Origin: Collibacillus ludicampi | GTDB lineage: Bacteria; Bacillota; Bacilli; Tumebacillales; BOQE01 | Assembly: GCF_023705585.1 (NCBI RefSeq) | Contig: NZ_BOQE01000001.1 | Span: 3,876,710-3,940,709 of the forward strand | Direction of reading: 5' to 3' | DNA: 64,000 bases | Shown here: positions 8,162 to 16,449 of the stretch, piece by piece | Numbering within the stretch: position 1 is the first letter of the stretch | How the letters are laid out: each line of letters opens with the position of its first letter | Notes under the pieces: model-generated | Seen by the model: the letters and a program-made list of their open reading frames with translations, nothing else | Database searches by the model: none | Told to the model about the DNA's origin: nothing | Position numbers and translations under genes: made by a program

Positions 8162-10246
8162 TCATATATTCTGTATGCCATATTTCTCGAGTTTGTAATA
8201 CAGACTGCGGATCGCGATCCCAAGAATTTTAGCAGCTTCCGTTTTATTCCCTTTCGTACGTTTCAGAACACGTCTGATATGAGCTTGCTCCACTTCCTCG
8301 AGTATTTCCGCTAATGTTCGCGAGCACACATGTTCTTCGTTCGCAATTTGTTCTTTCTGTACACTCGGAGAATCGTCTTCTTTTTTTCTCTCTGGCGGAA
8401 GATCCGGCAAGTGATGAGGTTCGATCACAGTTTCCGTAAACTGCATATTGATGATCGCCCGTCCCAACACATTCTCCAATTCTCGAACATTCCCCGGCCA
8501 ATGATAGGCCATCATGCGTGCGATCGCGCCTTCCGATAGTTTCTCCACATTCCGCCCATATTCTTGGTTAAATTTCTGAATCAGTTTGTGAGCGATCGGC
8601 ACGATATCTTCTTTGCGATAACGCAAAGAAGGGATGATGATCGGCAACACGTTCAGACGATAATAAAGATCTTCACGGAACGTTCCTCGCTGAATCGCCC
8701 TTTCCAGATTGACATTGGTCGCAGCGATGACGCGGACGTTTACGGGAATCGCTTGCGATGATCCCACGCGTACGATTTCCTTTTCTTGCAGGACGCGCAA
8801 GATCTTGGCTTGTGTACTCATCGTAAGTTCACCGATTTCGTCCAGAAAAATCGTTCCGCCAGACGCTTCTTCAAACAATCCTTTCTTTCCGCCGCGTCTC
8901 GCTCCTGTGAAAGCGCCTTCAACATATCCGAACAATTCGCTCTCGAGCAGGGTCTCGGATATTGCGGCACAATTCACGCGGACGAATTGTTTATATTTGC
9001 GCGCTGAAGCGTTGTGAATCGCGTGCGCGAACAACTCTTTTCCCGTTCCCGATTCGCCGCGCAATAGAACAGTGGCCGACGTGTTTGCCGCGATGCGCGC
9101 CTGTTCCAATGCCATCACCATTTCGGCGGATGAGCCAATGATGTCGTCAAACGTGTATTTCGCCTGTAGTGTGCGGATCAATTGCTTTGCCTTATCCAGT
9201 TCATCCGACAGCATCTTGATTTCCGACATATCATGAATGACACCCACGGAGCCTTTTAAAACCCCATCGACGATGATCGGTGCCACATTCACTATGACAT
9301 CTCGCCGTTTGGGGCCCACTTTCATATGAACACCCCTTACAGGCTGCTGGGTTTTCAAGACACGCAGGTGCATGGATTCACCTTCCGCGATATCCACCGT
9401 AGCCGGTTTGCCGATCACATCCTGTTCTTTCAGGCCTGTCAGGCGCGTATAAGCAGGATTGATCAAGATCCCATGCCCTTTTTCATCGACAACGGAAATC
9501 GCGTCATGGGTCGAACTGATGATCGCTTCCAGCATCGAGCGCATCTCTTTTAAATTGGTGACTTCTTCAGCCAGGGCTAGTACTTCCGTTACATCGCGAA
9601 AAACAGCAACCGCCCCGACGATCGTACCGTTTTCATCACGAACGGGAACGCGATTGGTGATGATCCGGTTGTCGTGCAAAACTTGCAATTGATTGATTTC
9701 GGGAACACCCGTTTCCAAAACGATATGCAAGCGGGAATTCGGTATTTTGTCTCTGACTAAATAACCGATGACTTCGTGCGCTTTCAAGCCGGTTAATCGT
9801 TCCGCGGCCGCGTTGAAGAGAGTGATGACTCCGTCCGCATTCACAGCGATCATCGCATCATGCGTAGAGTTTAAAATGACATCCAGCTCTTTGCGCTGCA
9901 AAGATAAACGGTGAATCAACGCCTCTTTTTCATCGATCAACGACATGATTAAGGAAGCTACCGTCCCAGGGATCAAAATCGCACGGGGTGGTTTTTTCTC
10001 TAAGATTTCCTCATACACGTCCATCTTTCCGGTAGCTTCGATAATCATATCCACATCGTTCGTTAAGAAGTCGGTAAAATCCCTTCCTGTCATGATTCCC
10101 ATTTTTCTCGCTAGGCGCAATCCGGGTGCCTCTTCATTCACATCCACGATCGCGATCACTTGTACTTTGGCGAGATTGCGAAAGGCGCGAAGCACGGCAG
10201 AACCGCCTTTGCCTGCACCGACGATCAAGATACGTATCGCTTTCAT
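8162..10246 (-). CDS. bkdR: Sigma-54-dependent activator, BkdR-like, with N-terminal Rossmann-type domain
   Basis: Likely activator of the bcd-bkd operon. The 694 residues show, in order: a Rossmann-like domain starting ILIVGAGKGGSAVL (about 1-110), two PAS domains (about 120-230 and 240-350), an AAA+ domain with Walker A GESGTGKE, the sigma-54-contacting GAFTGA loop and GGTIFLDEIGEL, and a Fis-type helix-turn-helix (GNKTEAAKILGIAIRSLYYKL). The ATG at 10246 has AGGAGA eight bases upstream; further upstream codons lack a site. The Rossmann domain suggests sensing of a nucleotide cofactor or an acyl/oxoacid ligand, which is inference. Confidence 0.88.
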   Translation of the reverse strand: MKAIRILIVGAGKGGSAVLRAFRNLAKVQVIAIVDVNEEAPGLRLARKMGIMTGRDFTDFLTNDVDMIIEATGKMDVYEEILEKKPPRAILIPGTVASLIMSLIDEKEALIHRLSLQRKELDVILNSTHDAMIAVNADGVITLFNAAAERLTGLKAHEVIGYLVRDKIPNSRLHIVLETGVPEINQLQVLHDNRIITNRVPVRDENGTIVGAVAVFRDVTEVLALAEEVTNLKEMRSMLEAIISSTHDAISVVDEKGHGILINPAYTRLTGLKEQDVIGKPATVDIAEGESMHLRVLKTQQPVRGVHMKVGPKRRDVIVNVAPIIVDGVLKGSVGVIHDMSEIKMLSDELDKAKQLIRTLQAKYTFDDIIGSSAEMVMALEQARIAANTSATVLLRGESGTGKELFAHAIHNASARKYKQFVRVNCAAISETLLESELFGYVEGAFTGARRGGKKGLFEEASGGTIFLDEIGELTMSTQAKILRVLQEKEIVRVGSSQAIPVNVRVIAATNVNLERAIQRGTFREDLYYRLNVLPIIIPSLRYRKEDIVPIAHKLIQKFNQEYGRNVEKLSEGAIARMMAYHWPGNVRELENVLGRAIINMQFTETVIEPHHLPDLPPERKKEDDSPSVQKEQIANEEHVCSRTLAEILEEVEQAHIRRVLKRTKGNKTEAAKILGIAIRSLYYKLEKYGIQNI

Positions 10247-10383
10247 CTTCGTAGTCTCCTCGCGTTTTTTCAATTCAAATGGTTCGCTCATGCTTTTGCA
10301 AATCCTTTTTTGAATGATCAGGAATGTGTATGCAACAATCATACGTATCAATAATAACAGCAATTGTAGAAGAAAGGGGGAAA

Positions 10384-10408
10384 CCCCGGTTTCACATGAT
10401 AACCGGGG
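10384..10408 (+). promoter_or_regulatory. Hairpin covering the ribosome site of the DUF2627 gene
   Basis: CCCCGGTT (10384-10391) and AACCGGGG (10401-10408) form a perfect 8 bp stem with a nine-base loop. The 3' arm supplies the G-rich Shine-Dalgarno of the next gene (start 10415), so folding would hide it. Confidence 0.45.
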
Positions 10409-10414
10409 GACTGT

Positions 10415-10714
10415 ATGGCGCGTATCATGTCCTGGAGCATCCTGACCGCGATCTTCCTCATCGCCGGTTACGGTTTGAATCTTCTGCGAGATGCATTGAT
10501 GGATAAATTAAGCGATCCCCAAACGGTCATCTGGTGGCGTGTACTGCTCGGTTTTCTGCTCATGTCTAGCGGAATTTCTTACCTTGGCGGTTTTATCTAT
10601 TATCGTGACAAAAAACGGGGAAATGTCAAAAAACCGGCTTGGGTGTTACGGAAGAATACAGAGATTGATAAAAGGGGATATTTTGATCATTCGGAAGAAA
10701 AAAGAGTGCGATGA
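10415..10714 (+). CDS. DUF2627 (YqzF-like) small membrane protein
   Basis: A 99-residue protein with two predicted membrane segments (about 5-25 and 42-62) separated by the short RDALMDKLSDPQTVIWW loop, followed by a basic tail. It resembles DUF2627, which in B. subtilis lies next to bkdR, and it is divergent from bkdR here too. GGGGGA precedes the ATG, inside a hairpin. The last codons overlap a terminator stem. Function is unknown; conserved linkage hints at a link to branched-chain catabolism. Confidence 0.7.
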   Translation: MARIMSWSILTAIFLIAGYGLNLLRDALMDKLSDPQTVIWWRVLLGFLLMSSGISYLGGFIYYRDKKRGNVKKPAWVLRKNTEIDKRGYFDHSEEKRVR

Positions 10715-10733
10715 CAAAAGAATTCGCACTCTT
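10702..10733. terminator. Bidirectional terminator hairpin
   Basis: AAGAGTGCGA (10702-10711) pairs with TCGCACTCTT (10724-10733). On the minus strand it is followed by TTTTTCTTCC and ends the DUF1450 transcript; the plus-strand DUF2627 gene ends inside the stem. Confidence 0.75.
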
Positions 10734-10740
10734 CCATGGA

Positions 10741-10992
10741 TTACCGCGAGTGGATGATTCCTGGAGTCTTCTGACGGATGAGCGAAAGGATCTTTTCTTT
10801 CAATTCAGATACTGTATCCGCAGTCACCAGCTCGTCGTCCACAAAAGCGTAAGGTTTTTGGCTGCATTCCCCGCAATTGGCCAGACAGCCATAGCGGTTG
10901 ACCCGGACTTGGGGTTCCAACGCCCGCAATTCTTCAAATAGCTCACTTGTAAACGCGTCCACGTTACTTCTGCAGAAATCGATACGTACCAC
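10741..10992 (-). CDS. DUF1450 (YuzB-like) protein
   Basis: An 83-residue protein with the family pattern of an early Cys (DFCRSNVDAF) and the YGCLANCGECSQKPYAFVDDELV core holding three more cysteines, which suggests a thioredoxin-like or metal-binding fold. It uses a GTG start at 10992 behind GAGAGGGA. It lies 17 bases after typA on the same strand and ends at a terminator, so it is probably the last gene of the typA transcript. Biochemical role unknown. Confidence 0.75.
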   Translation of the reverse strand: MVRIDFCRSNVDAFTSELFEELRALEPQVRVNRYGCLANCGECSQKPYAFVDDELVTADTVSELKEKILSLIRQKTPGIIHSR

Positions 10993-11009
10993 GCGATCCC
11001 TCTCCCGAT

Positions 11010-12842
11010 TTATTTATTGCCGTACTGTTTTTGTTTCACATAACGGTCCCGTTCCGACTTTTTCAAGTATTTCTTGCGCAGACGAATCGATAAAGGGGTC
11101 ACTTCGCAATACTCGTCTTCATTCAAATATTCGAGCGCTTGCTCCAACGTTAATATGCGTGCAGCTTTCAAGCGTGTCGTCTCTTCCTTCGTCGCCGAGC
11201 GGATATTCGTGATGTGTTTTTCCTTGCATGGGTTTACAGTCAAATCATGGTCACGCGTATGCTCCCCGACGATCATCCCTTCGTATACTTCCGTACCCGG
11301 AGTGATGAACATCACACCGCGATCTTCTAACGCTTCAATTCCGTACGTCGTGGCAGTGCCTGTTTCGCTTGCGATCAACACGCCTTGATGGCGCCCCTGA
11401 ATGTCCCCTTTGGTCGGACGATAGGAATCAAAACTGTGATTCATGATTCCATATCCGCGCGTCTCTGTCAAAAATTCGGTACGGAATCCGATTAAGCCAC
11501 GTGCCGGAATGAGAAATTCAAGTCTCACATGACCGGATCCCGAATTCACCATATTGATCATGTCTGCTTTCCTCGTCCCCAGGCGTTCCATCACAGGTCC
11601 CATATACTCTTCGGGCACATCCACCACGAGGTGTTCATAAGGCTCCAGCTTCACGCCGTTTTCTTCTTTGATGATCACTTCCGGTTTCGATACTTGCAAT
11701 TCGTAACCTTCACGTCTCATCGTTTCAATCAATATCGCAAGATGTAATTCTCCGCGTCCCGAAACGATAAAAGCGTCGGGCGAATCGGTCTCCTCCACAC
11801 GCAGAGATACATCCGTCTCCAATTCTTTCAGCAGGCGTTCCCGCAGTTTGCGCGAAGTTACGTATTTCCCTTCACGCCCGGCAAAAGGAGAATCATTCAC
11901 CAGGAATGTCATCTGTAAAGTCGGTTCGTCGATATGCAAGAGCGGCAATGCTTGAGGATGTTCGACATCCGCAACCGTCTCTCCTACATTGATTTCCCCC
12001 AGTCCTGCGAGCGCGACGATATCCCCTGCCTCCGCTTGTTCAATTTCCACCCGATTCAAGCCGCGAAATCCGAACAGCTTGCTGATGCGTACCCGTTCGA
12101 TCATGCCGTCTCGTTTGATCACTGCAACCTGTTGTCCCGCTTTGACATGTCCGCGATGGATTCGCCCGATCGCGATACGCCCTATATACTCATTGTAGTC
12201 CAATAAGGTAACCTGATACTGCAAGGGAGCGTCCTTTTCCCCCTGAGGGGCGGGAATATGACTGATGATCGTTTCAAACAAAGGTTTCATGTCGGGGCCT
12301 TGCTGATGCGGATCCGTACTTGACGTTCCCTGAATGGCGGACGTATAGACAACAGGAAACTCAATTTGATCGTCATTCGCTCCCAATTCGATAAATAAAT
12401 CAAGGACTTCATCCACAACTTCTTCCGGCCGCGCGTTAGGGCGGTCAACTTTGTTGACAACAATGATCGGAACCAAGTTTTGTTCCAGTGCTTTACGCAA
12501 GACAAACTTGGTTTGCGGCATAACGCCTTCAAATGCATCCACCACGAGCAACACGCCATCGACCATTTTCATGATGCGTTCCACTTCACCGCCAAAATCG
12601 GCGTGTCCAGGTGTATCGACAATATTGATACGATACCCGCCATACTCAATCGCCGTATTTTTGGCGAGAATCGTGATTCCCCGCTCACGTTCCAAGTCGT
12701 TGCTGTCCATGACCCGTTCTTCCACATGTTCGTTTTCTCGGAAAATCCCCGATTGCACGAGCAGTTGGTCGACCAATGTGGTTTTCCCGTGGTCGACGTG
12801 TGCGATGATCGCGATATTCCGTAGATTTCGTGTATCACTCAT
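11010..12842 (-). CDS. typA: Ribosome-associated GTPase TypA/BipA
   Basis: Translational GTPase of the EF-G/LepA superfamily involved in 50S assembly and stress or cold growth. It has G1 AHVDHGKTTLVDQLL, the RGITILAKN switch region, DTPGHADFGGEVER (G3) and VNKVDRP (G4), followed by beta-barrel and EF-G-like domains and the BipA-specific C-terminus (ARGLIGFRTEFLTETRGYGIMNH is cut short here to the ARGLIGFRTEFLT part as hallmark). Length 610 is typical. AGGAGG precedes the ATG at good spacing. Confidence 0.95.
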   Translation of the reverse strand: MSDTRNLRNIAIIAHVDHGKTTLVDQLLVQSGIFRENEHVEERVMDSNDLERERGITILAKNTAIEYGGYRINIVDTPGHADFGGEVERIMKMVDGVLLVVDAFEGVMPQTKFVLRKALEQNLVPIIVVNKVDRPNARPEEVVDEVLDLFIELGANDDQIEFPVVYTSAIQGTSSTDPHQQGPDMKPLFETIISHIPAPQGEKDAPLQYQVTLLDYNEYIGRIAIGRIHRGHVKAGQQVAVIKRDGMIERVRISKLFGFRGLNRVEIEQAEAGDIVALAGLGEINVGETVADVEHPQALPLLHIDEPTLQMTFLVNDSPFAGREGKYVTSRKLRERLLKELETDVSLRVEETDSPDAFIVSGRGELHLAILIETMRREGYELQVSKPEVIIKEENGVKLEPYEHLVVDVPEEYMGPVMERLGTRKADMINMVNSGSGHVRLEFLIPARGLIGFRTEFLTETRGYGIMNHSFDSYRPTKGDIQGRHQGVLIASETGTATTYGIEALEDRGVMFITPGTEVYEGMIVGEHTRDHDLTVNPCKEKHITNIRSATKEETTRLKAARILTLEQALEYLNEDEYCEVTPLSIRLRKKYLKKSERDRYVKQKQYGNK

Positions 12843-12923
12843 GAGATGTAAGACCTCCTGATTTGCCAGTACGTAACCTTTTAATTATATCATTGATGGA
12901 TAATGGCAGGAAGCTGTAGTAGC

Positions 12924-12948
12924 AAAAAACGGCTCCCTCGGGAAGCCG
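12924..12948 (-). terminator. Intrinsic terminator
   Basis: CGGCTTCCC/GGGAGCCG hairpin (12930-12948 on the minus strand) followed by six T residues. It ends the 118-residue gene just upstream in transcription. Confidence 0.8.
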
Positions 12949-12952
12949 GTTC

Positions 12953-13309
12953 TCATAGCATCTGAATCGTCAGGAAAAATCCTCTGCTCTCAATTTCGAT
13001 CGCTTGCTCAAGGATGTTGACCTCTACGTCGTCTGGGTCGACCGGGATCGCGATTGACTGGCTTTCTTGCATACCGTCGTTTGACGTCATAGAATCGAAA
13101 AGAAACTCTAATGCGATTTCCTCTCCATGTTCACCGATGACCACATCGCACAAATCGTATGTACCCGCAAACTGCGCAAGCACGTATTCTCTTTCATGCG
13201 TTTCTTCCTGTTCAAACATCTCCAAACGCACGAAAAGATCCCGGTCGCGCAGGAGATCATCCAACAATTGCACAAGCTCGTCCAATTGTGTTATCTGTTC
13301 TTGTTCCAT
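12953..13309 (-). CDS. Acidic protein of unknown function (118 residues)
   Basis: I do not recognise this family. The protein is strongly acidic, begins with a leucine-rich helix (QLDELVQLLDDLLRD) and continues with alternating beta-like segments (CDVVIGEHGEEIALEFLFD, DVEVNILEQAIEIE). It has no signal peptide, membrane segment or cysteine cluster. It is monocistronic, with a proper terminator four bases after the stop and a GGAGA-like site before the ATG, which supports it as real. It is probably cytoplasmic. Confidence 0.65.
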   Translation of the reverse strand: MEQEQITQLDELVQLLDDLLRDRDLFVRLEMFEQEETHEREYVLAQFAGTYDLCDVVIGEHGEEIALEFLFDSMTSNDGMQESQSIAIPVDPDDVEVNILEQAIEIESRGFFLTIQML

Positions 13310-13439
13310 CCGAAAAGAATCTCCTTCTGTCTGATTTCATTACTTACTATATCCAGAAAAAAATCAAATGAAAAGGGTACTTCTTGCAGATTTCCTCGAT
13401 CTTTTGTAGACTGATGCAAACAGGAGGGGATATACGAAG

Positions 13440-13625
13440 ATGCTCGCTAAGGAAAAACTCGAACGGATTAACGCATTGGCGCGTAAAGCGAAAACGAGCG
13501 GTTTGACAGAGGCAGAAGCCCGCGAGCAACAAGCTTTACGCCAAGAGTACCTTGAAGTGTTCCGCCGTGAATTCCGCAAACAACTGGAATCCATCCAGTT
13601 TGTTGATGACGTTCCGGTTCAATGA
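13440..13625 (+). CDS. DUF896 (YnzC-like) protein
   Basis: A 61-residue basic helical-hairpin protein matching DUF896: KLERINALARKAKTSGLTEAE followed by EQQALRQEYLEVFRREFRKQLESI. B. subtilis YnzC is the type member and is SOS-linked there by its position beside lexA/yneA; that context is not present here. AGGAGGGG precedes the ATG. It is monocistronic, with a hairpin 20 bases downstream. Confidence 0.85.
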   Translation: MLAKEKLERINALARKAKTSGLTEAEAREQQALRQEYLEVFRREFRKQLESIQFVDDVPVQ

Positions 13626-13644
13626 AAATTCTAAAAATCCGCAG

Positions 13645-13676
13645 GCTGCCGTAGAACGCCCCAGCTTCTCGGCAGC
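13645..13676 (+). terminator. Probable terminator after the DUF896 gene
   Basis: GCTGCCG (13645-13651) pairs with CGGCAGC (13670-13676) over an 18-base loop, followed by TTCTTCCT. The loop is large and the T-run broken, so termination may be weak. Confidence 0.45.
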
Positions 13677-13721
13677 TTCTTCCTAAGCGGCCATTTGCGT
13701 ATTCCTTCGCGCGGATACTAG

Positions 13722-13746
13722 AAAAAAGCCACCCCGTTGGGTGGCT
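13722..13746 (-). terminator. Intrinsic terminator
   Basis: AGCCACCC and GGGTGGCT form a perfect 8 bp stem around a four-base loop, followed on the minus strand by six T residues. It lies 11 bases after a 46-residue ORF and so defines that ORF's transcript end. Confidence 0.85.
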
Positions 13747-13757
13747 TGAAGAAGTTG

Positions 13758-13898
13758 TTACTTTATGTTTCTGGCGATGATTTTTCTTGCGAAATCAATC
13801 ATCCTGCGCCTTCTTCTTATAAAATCGTTGAATGCGAGTACCCCAGCCACCACGTTGAGAATACCGGACGCGATCTTGAAATAACGCCAAAGCGTCAT
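13758..13898 (-). CDS. Small single-pass membrane protein (46 residues)
   Basis: Reading from the ATG at 13898 gives MTLWRYFKIASGILNVVAGV followed by a short hydrophobic stretch and an Arg-rich tail (FIRRRRRMIDFARK). AGGAGG lies seven bases before this ATG; an in-frame ATG at 13904 is too close to the site. One membrane helix (about 6-25) with a positive C-terminal side predicts an N-out or hairpin-free topology. A terminator follows. No family recognised. Confidence 0.6.
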   Translation of the reverse strand: MTLWRYFKIASGILNVVAGVLAFNDFIRRRRRMIDFARKIIARNIK

Positions 13899-13962
13899 GG
13901 CCATGCCTCCTAGGCTACATCCGTTTCTCTCCTAGTGTGACCAGCGAAAACAGAAACATGTG

Positions 13963-15156
13963 TTAGAATGATTCCGTTTCCCGCTGGAACACGACCGTTT
14001 CGGTTTTCTCCACCGCTTCCTTGACAAGGGATTCGATGTCTAGATTCTGCTCCGCCTCAATCGCTTCATCGACACGAGGACGCGTTTTCGGTGACTTCGG
14101 CAGGAATATCGTGCAACAATCTTCATACGGGAGGATCGATGTTTCATATGTCCCTATTTCCTTAGCAATGCGCATGATTTCCGTTTTGTCGAGGGCGACC
14201 AGCGGTCTAAGCACAGGCATCGTGGTGACATGATTGATGGTGTACATACTTTCCAATGTCTGAGAAGCCACTTGTCCCAAACTTTCCCCTGTGACTAATG
14301 CCAACGCCTTTCTCTGATGGGCAATTCGGTCAGCTATACGGAACATGAATCGTCGCATGATCGTTATCGATAGTTCTTCCGGGCAATGTTGCCGAATCGC
14401 TTTTTGAACTTCCGTAAAGTGAACGACGTGCAAACGAACCTTTCCCGCGTACCGTGCCAAGATCTTTGCCAAATCCTCCACCTTTTGTCTCGCCCGCTCG
14501 CTCGTGAAAGGAAAAGAGTGAAAATGGATTGCTTCCAGTTCAGCTCCACGTTTGAGAGCCATCCAACCGGCTACCGGTGAATCGATCCCGCCGGACAATA
14601 GAAGAAGCACCCGACCTGAAGCCCCCACAGGTAATCCTCCCGGACCAGGAATCACTTCTGAGTAAATGTACGCTTCGTTTGCACGTACCTCACACCAAAG
14701 AACCAAGTCCGGCTCGTGCACGTCCACTTTGATGTCTGGAATATGCCGCAGCAAATGTCCTCCTAATGTTCGCGCGATTTCAGGAGAGCTCAAAGGAAAC
14801 TGTTTGTTCGCGCGTCTCGATTCCACCTTAAAAGTAACTGGCTTTCGCGAAGTATGGATCAGTCGCTGCATGATCTCAACTGCAGACTTCTTGATCTCTT
14901 CCAAATCAAGAGGAACTTCCCGGACGGGCGATACGGAAACAATGCCGGGGACAAAGCGCAATCGTTCAATGACTTCTGCGTAGTTATCGCGCTCGCCCAC
15001 TCGTACCCATATTCTGCCATCCGCCCTCATCACCCGAACATCCATACCTTTGAGCATCTGTACAATATTTTCCACGAGCTTTCTCTCGAAATCGGAACGG
15101 TTCTTTCCTTTGATCCCGATTTCCCCAAAACGAACCAAAATAAGACTGTACATCAT
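13963..15156 (-). CDS. thiI: tRNA 4-thiouridine synthase ThiI
   Basis: ATP-dependent sulfurtransferase that makes 4-thiouridine at tRNA position 8 and contributes sulfur to thiazole. Domains over 397 residues: N-terminal ferredoxin-like region, THUMP (about 60-165), then the PP-loop adenylation domain with LLLSGGIDSPVAGW. The C-terminal rhodanese extension of the E. coli protein is lacking, as in other Bacillales. The catalytic Cys is in the SILPYEDCCTIF region. It starts three bases after the desulfurase gene, the usual partner. Confidence 0.95.
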   Translation of the reverse strand: MMYSLILVRFGEIGIKGKNRSDFERKLVENIVQMLKGMDVRVMRADGRIWVRVGERDNYAEVIERLRFVPGIVSVSPVREVPLDLEEIKKSAVEIMQRLIHTSRKPVTFKVESRRANKQFPLSSPEIARTLGGHLLRHIPDIKVDVHEPDLVLWCEVRANEAYIYSEVIPGPGGLPVGASGRVLLLLSGGIDSPVAGWMALKRGAELEAIHFHSFPFTSERARQKVEDLAKILARYAGKVRLHVVHFTEVQKAIRQHCPEELSITIMRRFMFRIADRIAHQRKALALVTGESLGQVASQTLESMYTINHVTTMPVLRPLVALDKTEIMRIAKEIGTYETSILPYEDCCTIFLPKSPKTRPRVDEAIEAEQNLDIESLVKEAVEKTETVVFQRETESF

Positions 15157-15159
15157 CCA

Positions 15160-16320
15160 TTACCTCCGTGATAACACACGTAAATCGTTAACGATTTTTT
15201 TCAGTAATTGCACTGTGGTCTCCACTTCTTCCGGTGTATTTTCTTTTGCGAACGACAAGCGGATCGAACCGATCAGTTCCGGCTCTGACAAGCCCATGGC
15301 TGCCAGGACATGGCTGTATTTATCTTCTTTCGACGTACAAGCCGAACCCGTCGATACATAGATTCCTTCCGTTTCCAAAGCATGTACCAAAACTTCACCG
15401 CGAACACCGGGAAACGAAACATTGACGATATGCGGTGCCGCATGTTCTCCTAATGGCGTATTGATGCGAGCATCCGGAATCTCCCTCCGAATCCCTGCAA
15501 TCAAAGCATCACGCAGTTTACACATGTGTTTCCGCGTTTCTTCAAGGTTTTGGAATGTCATCTGCACAGCTTTTGCGAACCCGGCAATACCCGCAACGTT
15601 CTCCGTCCCGGAACGCACGCCGTGTTCTTGCCCGCCGCCGAAAACGAGCGGTTGCAAGTGAACGCCGGAACGGACATACAAAGCACCGACACCTTTGGGT
15701 CCGTGAATCTTATGAGCGGACATCGTTAACAGATCGATTCTGTTTTCTTTCAACCGAAGCGGAACTTTCCCGTATGCCTGTACAGCGTCGACATGAAAAA
15801 GAACTTTGCGATGACGGGTCAAAATTTCCCCAATTTCGTCAATCGGCTGTATAGCCCCCGTTTCGTTGTTCGTGTACATAATGGAAACCAGAATCGTGTC
15901 ATCCTGCAGTGCATTCGCCAAATCGCTTGGCCGCACTCGCCCTTCTTCATCCACAGGCAGGTATGTCACGCGATAACCTTCTTCTTCCAGATGTGACAAT
16001 ACATCGAGCACCGATTTGTGTTCGATTTGCGAACTGATGATATGTTTTCCTCTCATCCGGTAGGCTTTGGCTATCCCCTGAACGGCCAGATTGTTCGCTT
16101 CGGTGCCGCCTGAAGTAAAAAAGATTTCCTGTTTCTTAACACCTATTGTTTTGGCGATGATCTCTCTCGCCTGTTCAATCTTCCTTTCACTTTCCAGCCC
16201 TTTTCTATGTAATGAAGACGGATTGCCGTATGTATCCGTCAGCGTTTTGCACATCTCCTCAACCACTTCCCTATAAGGTTGGGTCGTGGCACTATTATCC
16301 AGATAGATCTCCGAGGCCAT
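15160..16320 (-). CDS. nifZ: Cysteine desulfurase (NifZ/IscS type) paired with ThiI
   Basis: PLP enzyme that takes sulfur from cysteine and passes it as persulfide to ThiI. The 386 residues contain the NSATT N-terminus, the PLP-lysine motif SAHKIHGPKG and the active-site loop STGSACTSK. The ATG at 16320 follows GAGAGGG. The nifZ-thiI order matches B. subtilis, where this specific desulfurase serves 4-thiouridine synthesis, so I use that name rather than iscS. Confidence 0.9.
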   Translation of the reverse strand: MASEIYLDNSATTQPYREVVEEMCKTLTDTYGNPSSLHRKGLESERKIEQAREIIAKTIGVKKQEIFFTSGGTEANNLAVQGIAKAYRMRGKHIISSQIEHKSVLDVLSHLEEEGYRVTYLPVDEEGRVRPSDLANALQDDTILVSIMYTNNETGAIQPIDEIGEILTRHRKVLFHVDAVQAYGKVPLRLKENRIDLLTMSAHKIHGPKGVGALYVRSGVHLQPLVFGGGQEHGVRSGTENVAGIAGFAKAVQMTFQNLEETRKHMCKLRDALIAGIRREIPDARINTPLGEHAAPHIVNVSFPGVRGEVLVHALETEGIYVSTGSACTSKEDKYSHVLAAMGLSEPELIGSIRLSFAKENTPEEVETTVQLLKKIVNDLRVLSRR

Positions 16321-16414
16321 CTTGTTCACCCTCTCACTTGAAAAATTCGTCCACATAGTATCCCCGTTGTTCGAACCTCATTATAGCTTTCCCTTCTACC
16401 GTCAGCAAGGTGAA

Positions 16415-16441
16415 CAAAAAAAATCCCGCAAACATGCGGGA
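16415..16441 (-). terminator. Intrinsic terminator of gapB
   Basis: TCCCGCA/TGCGGGA 7 bp stem with a four-base loop, followed on the minus strand by a run of eight or nine T residues just after the gapB stop. Confidence 0.88.
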
Positions 16442-16449
16442 GAGGCATA

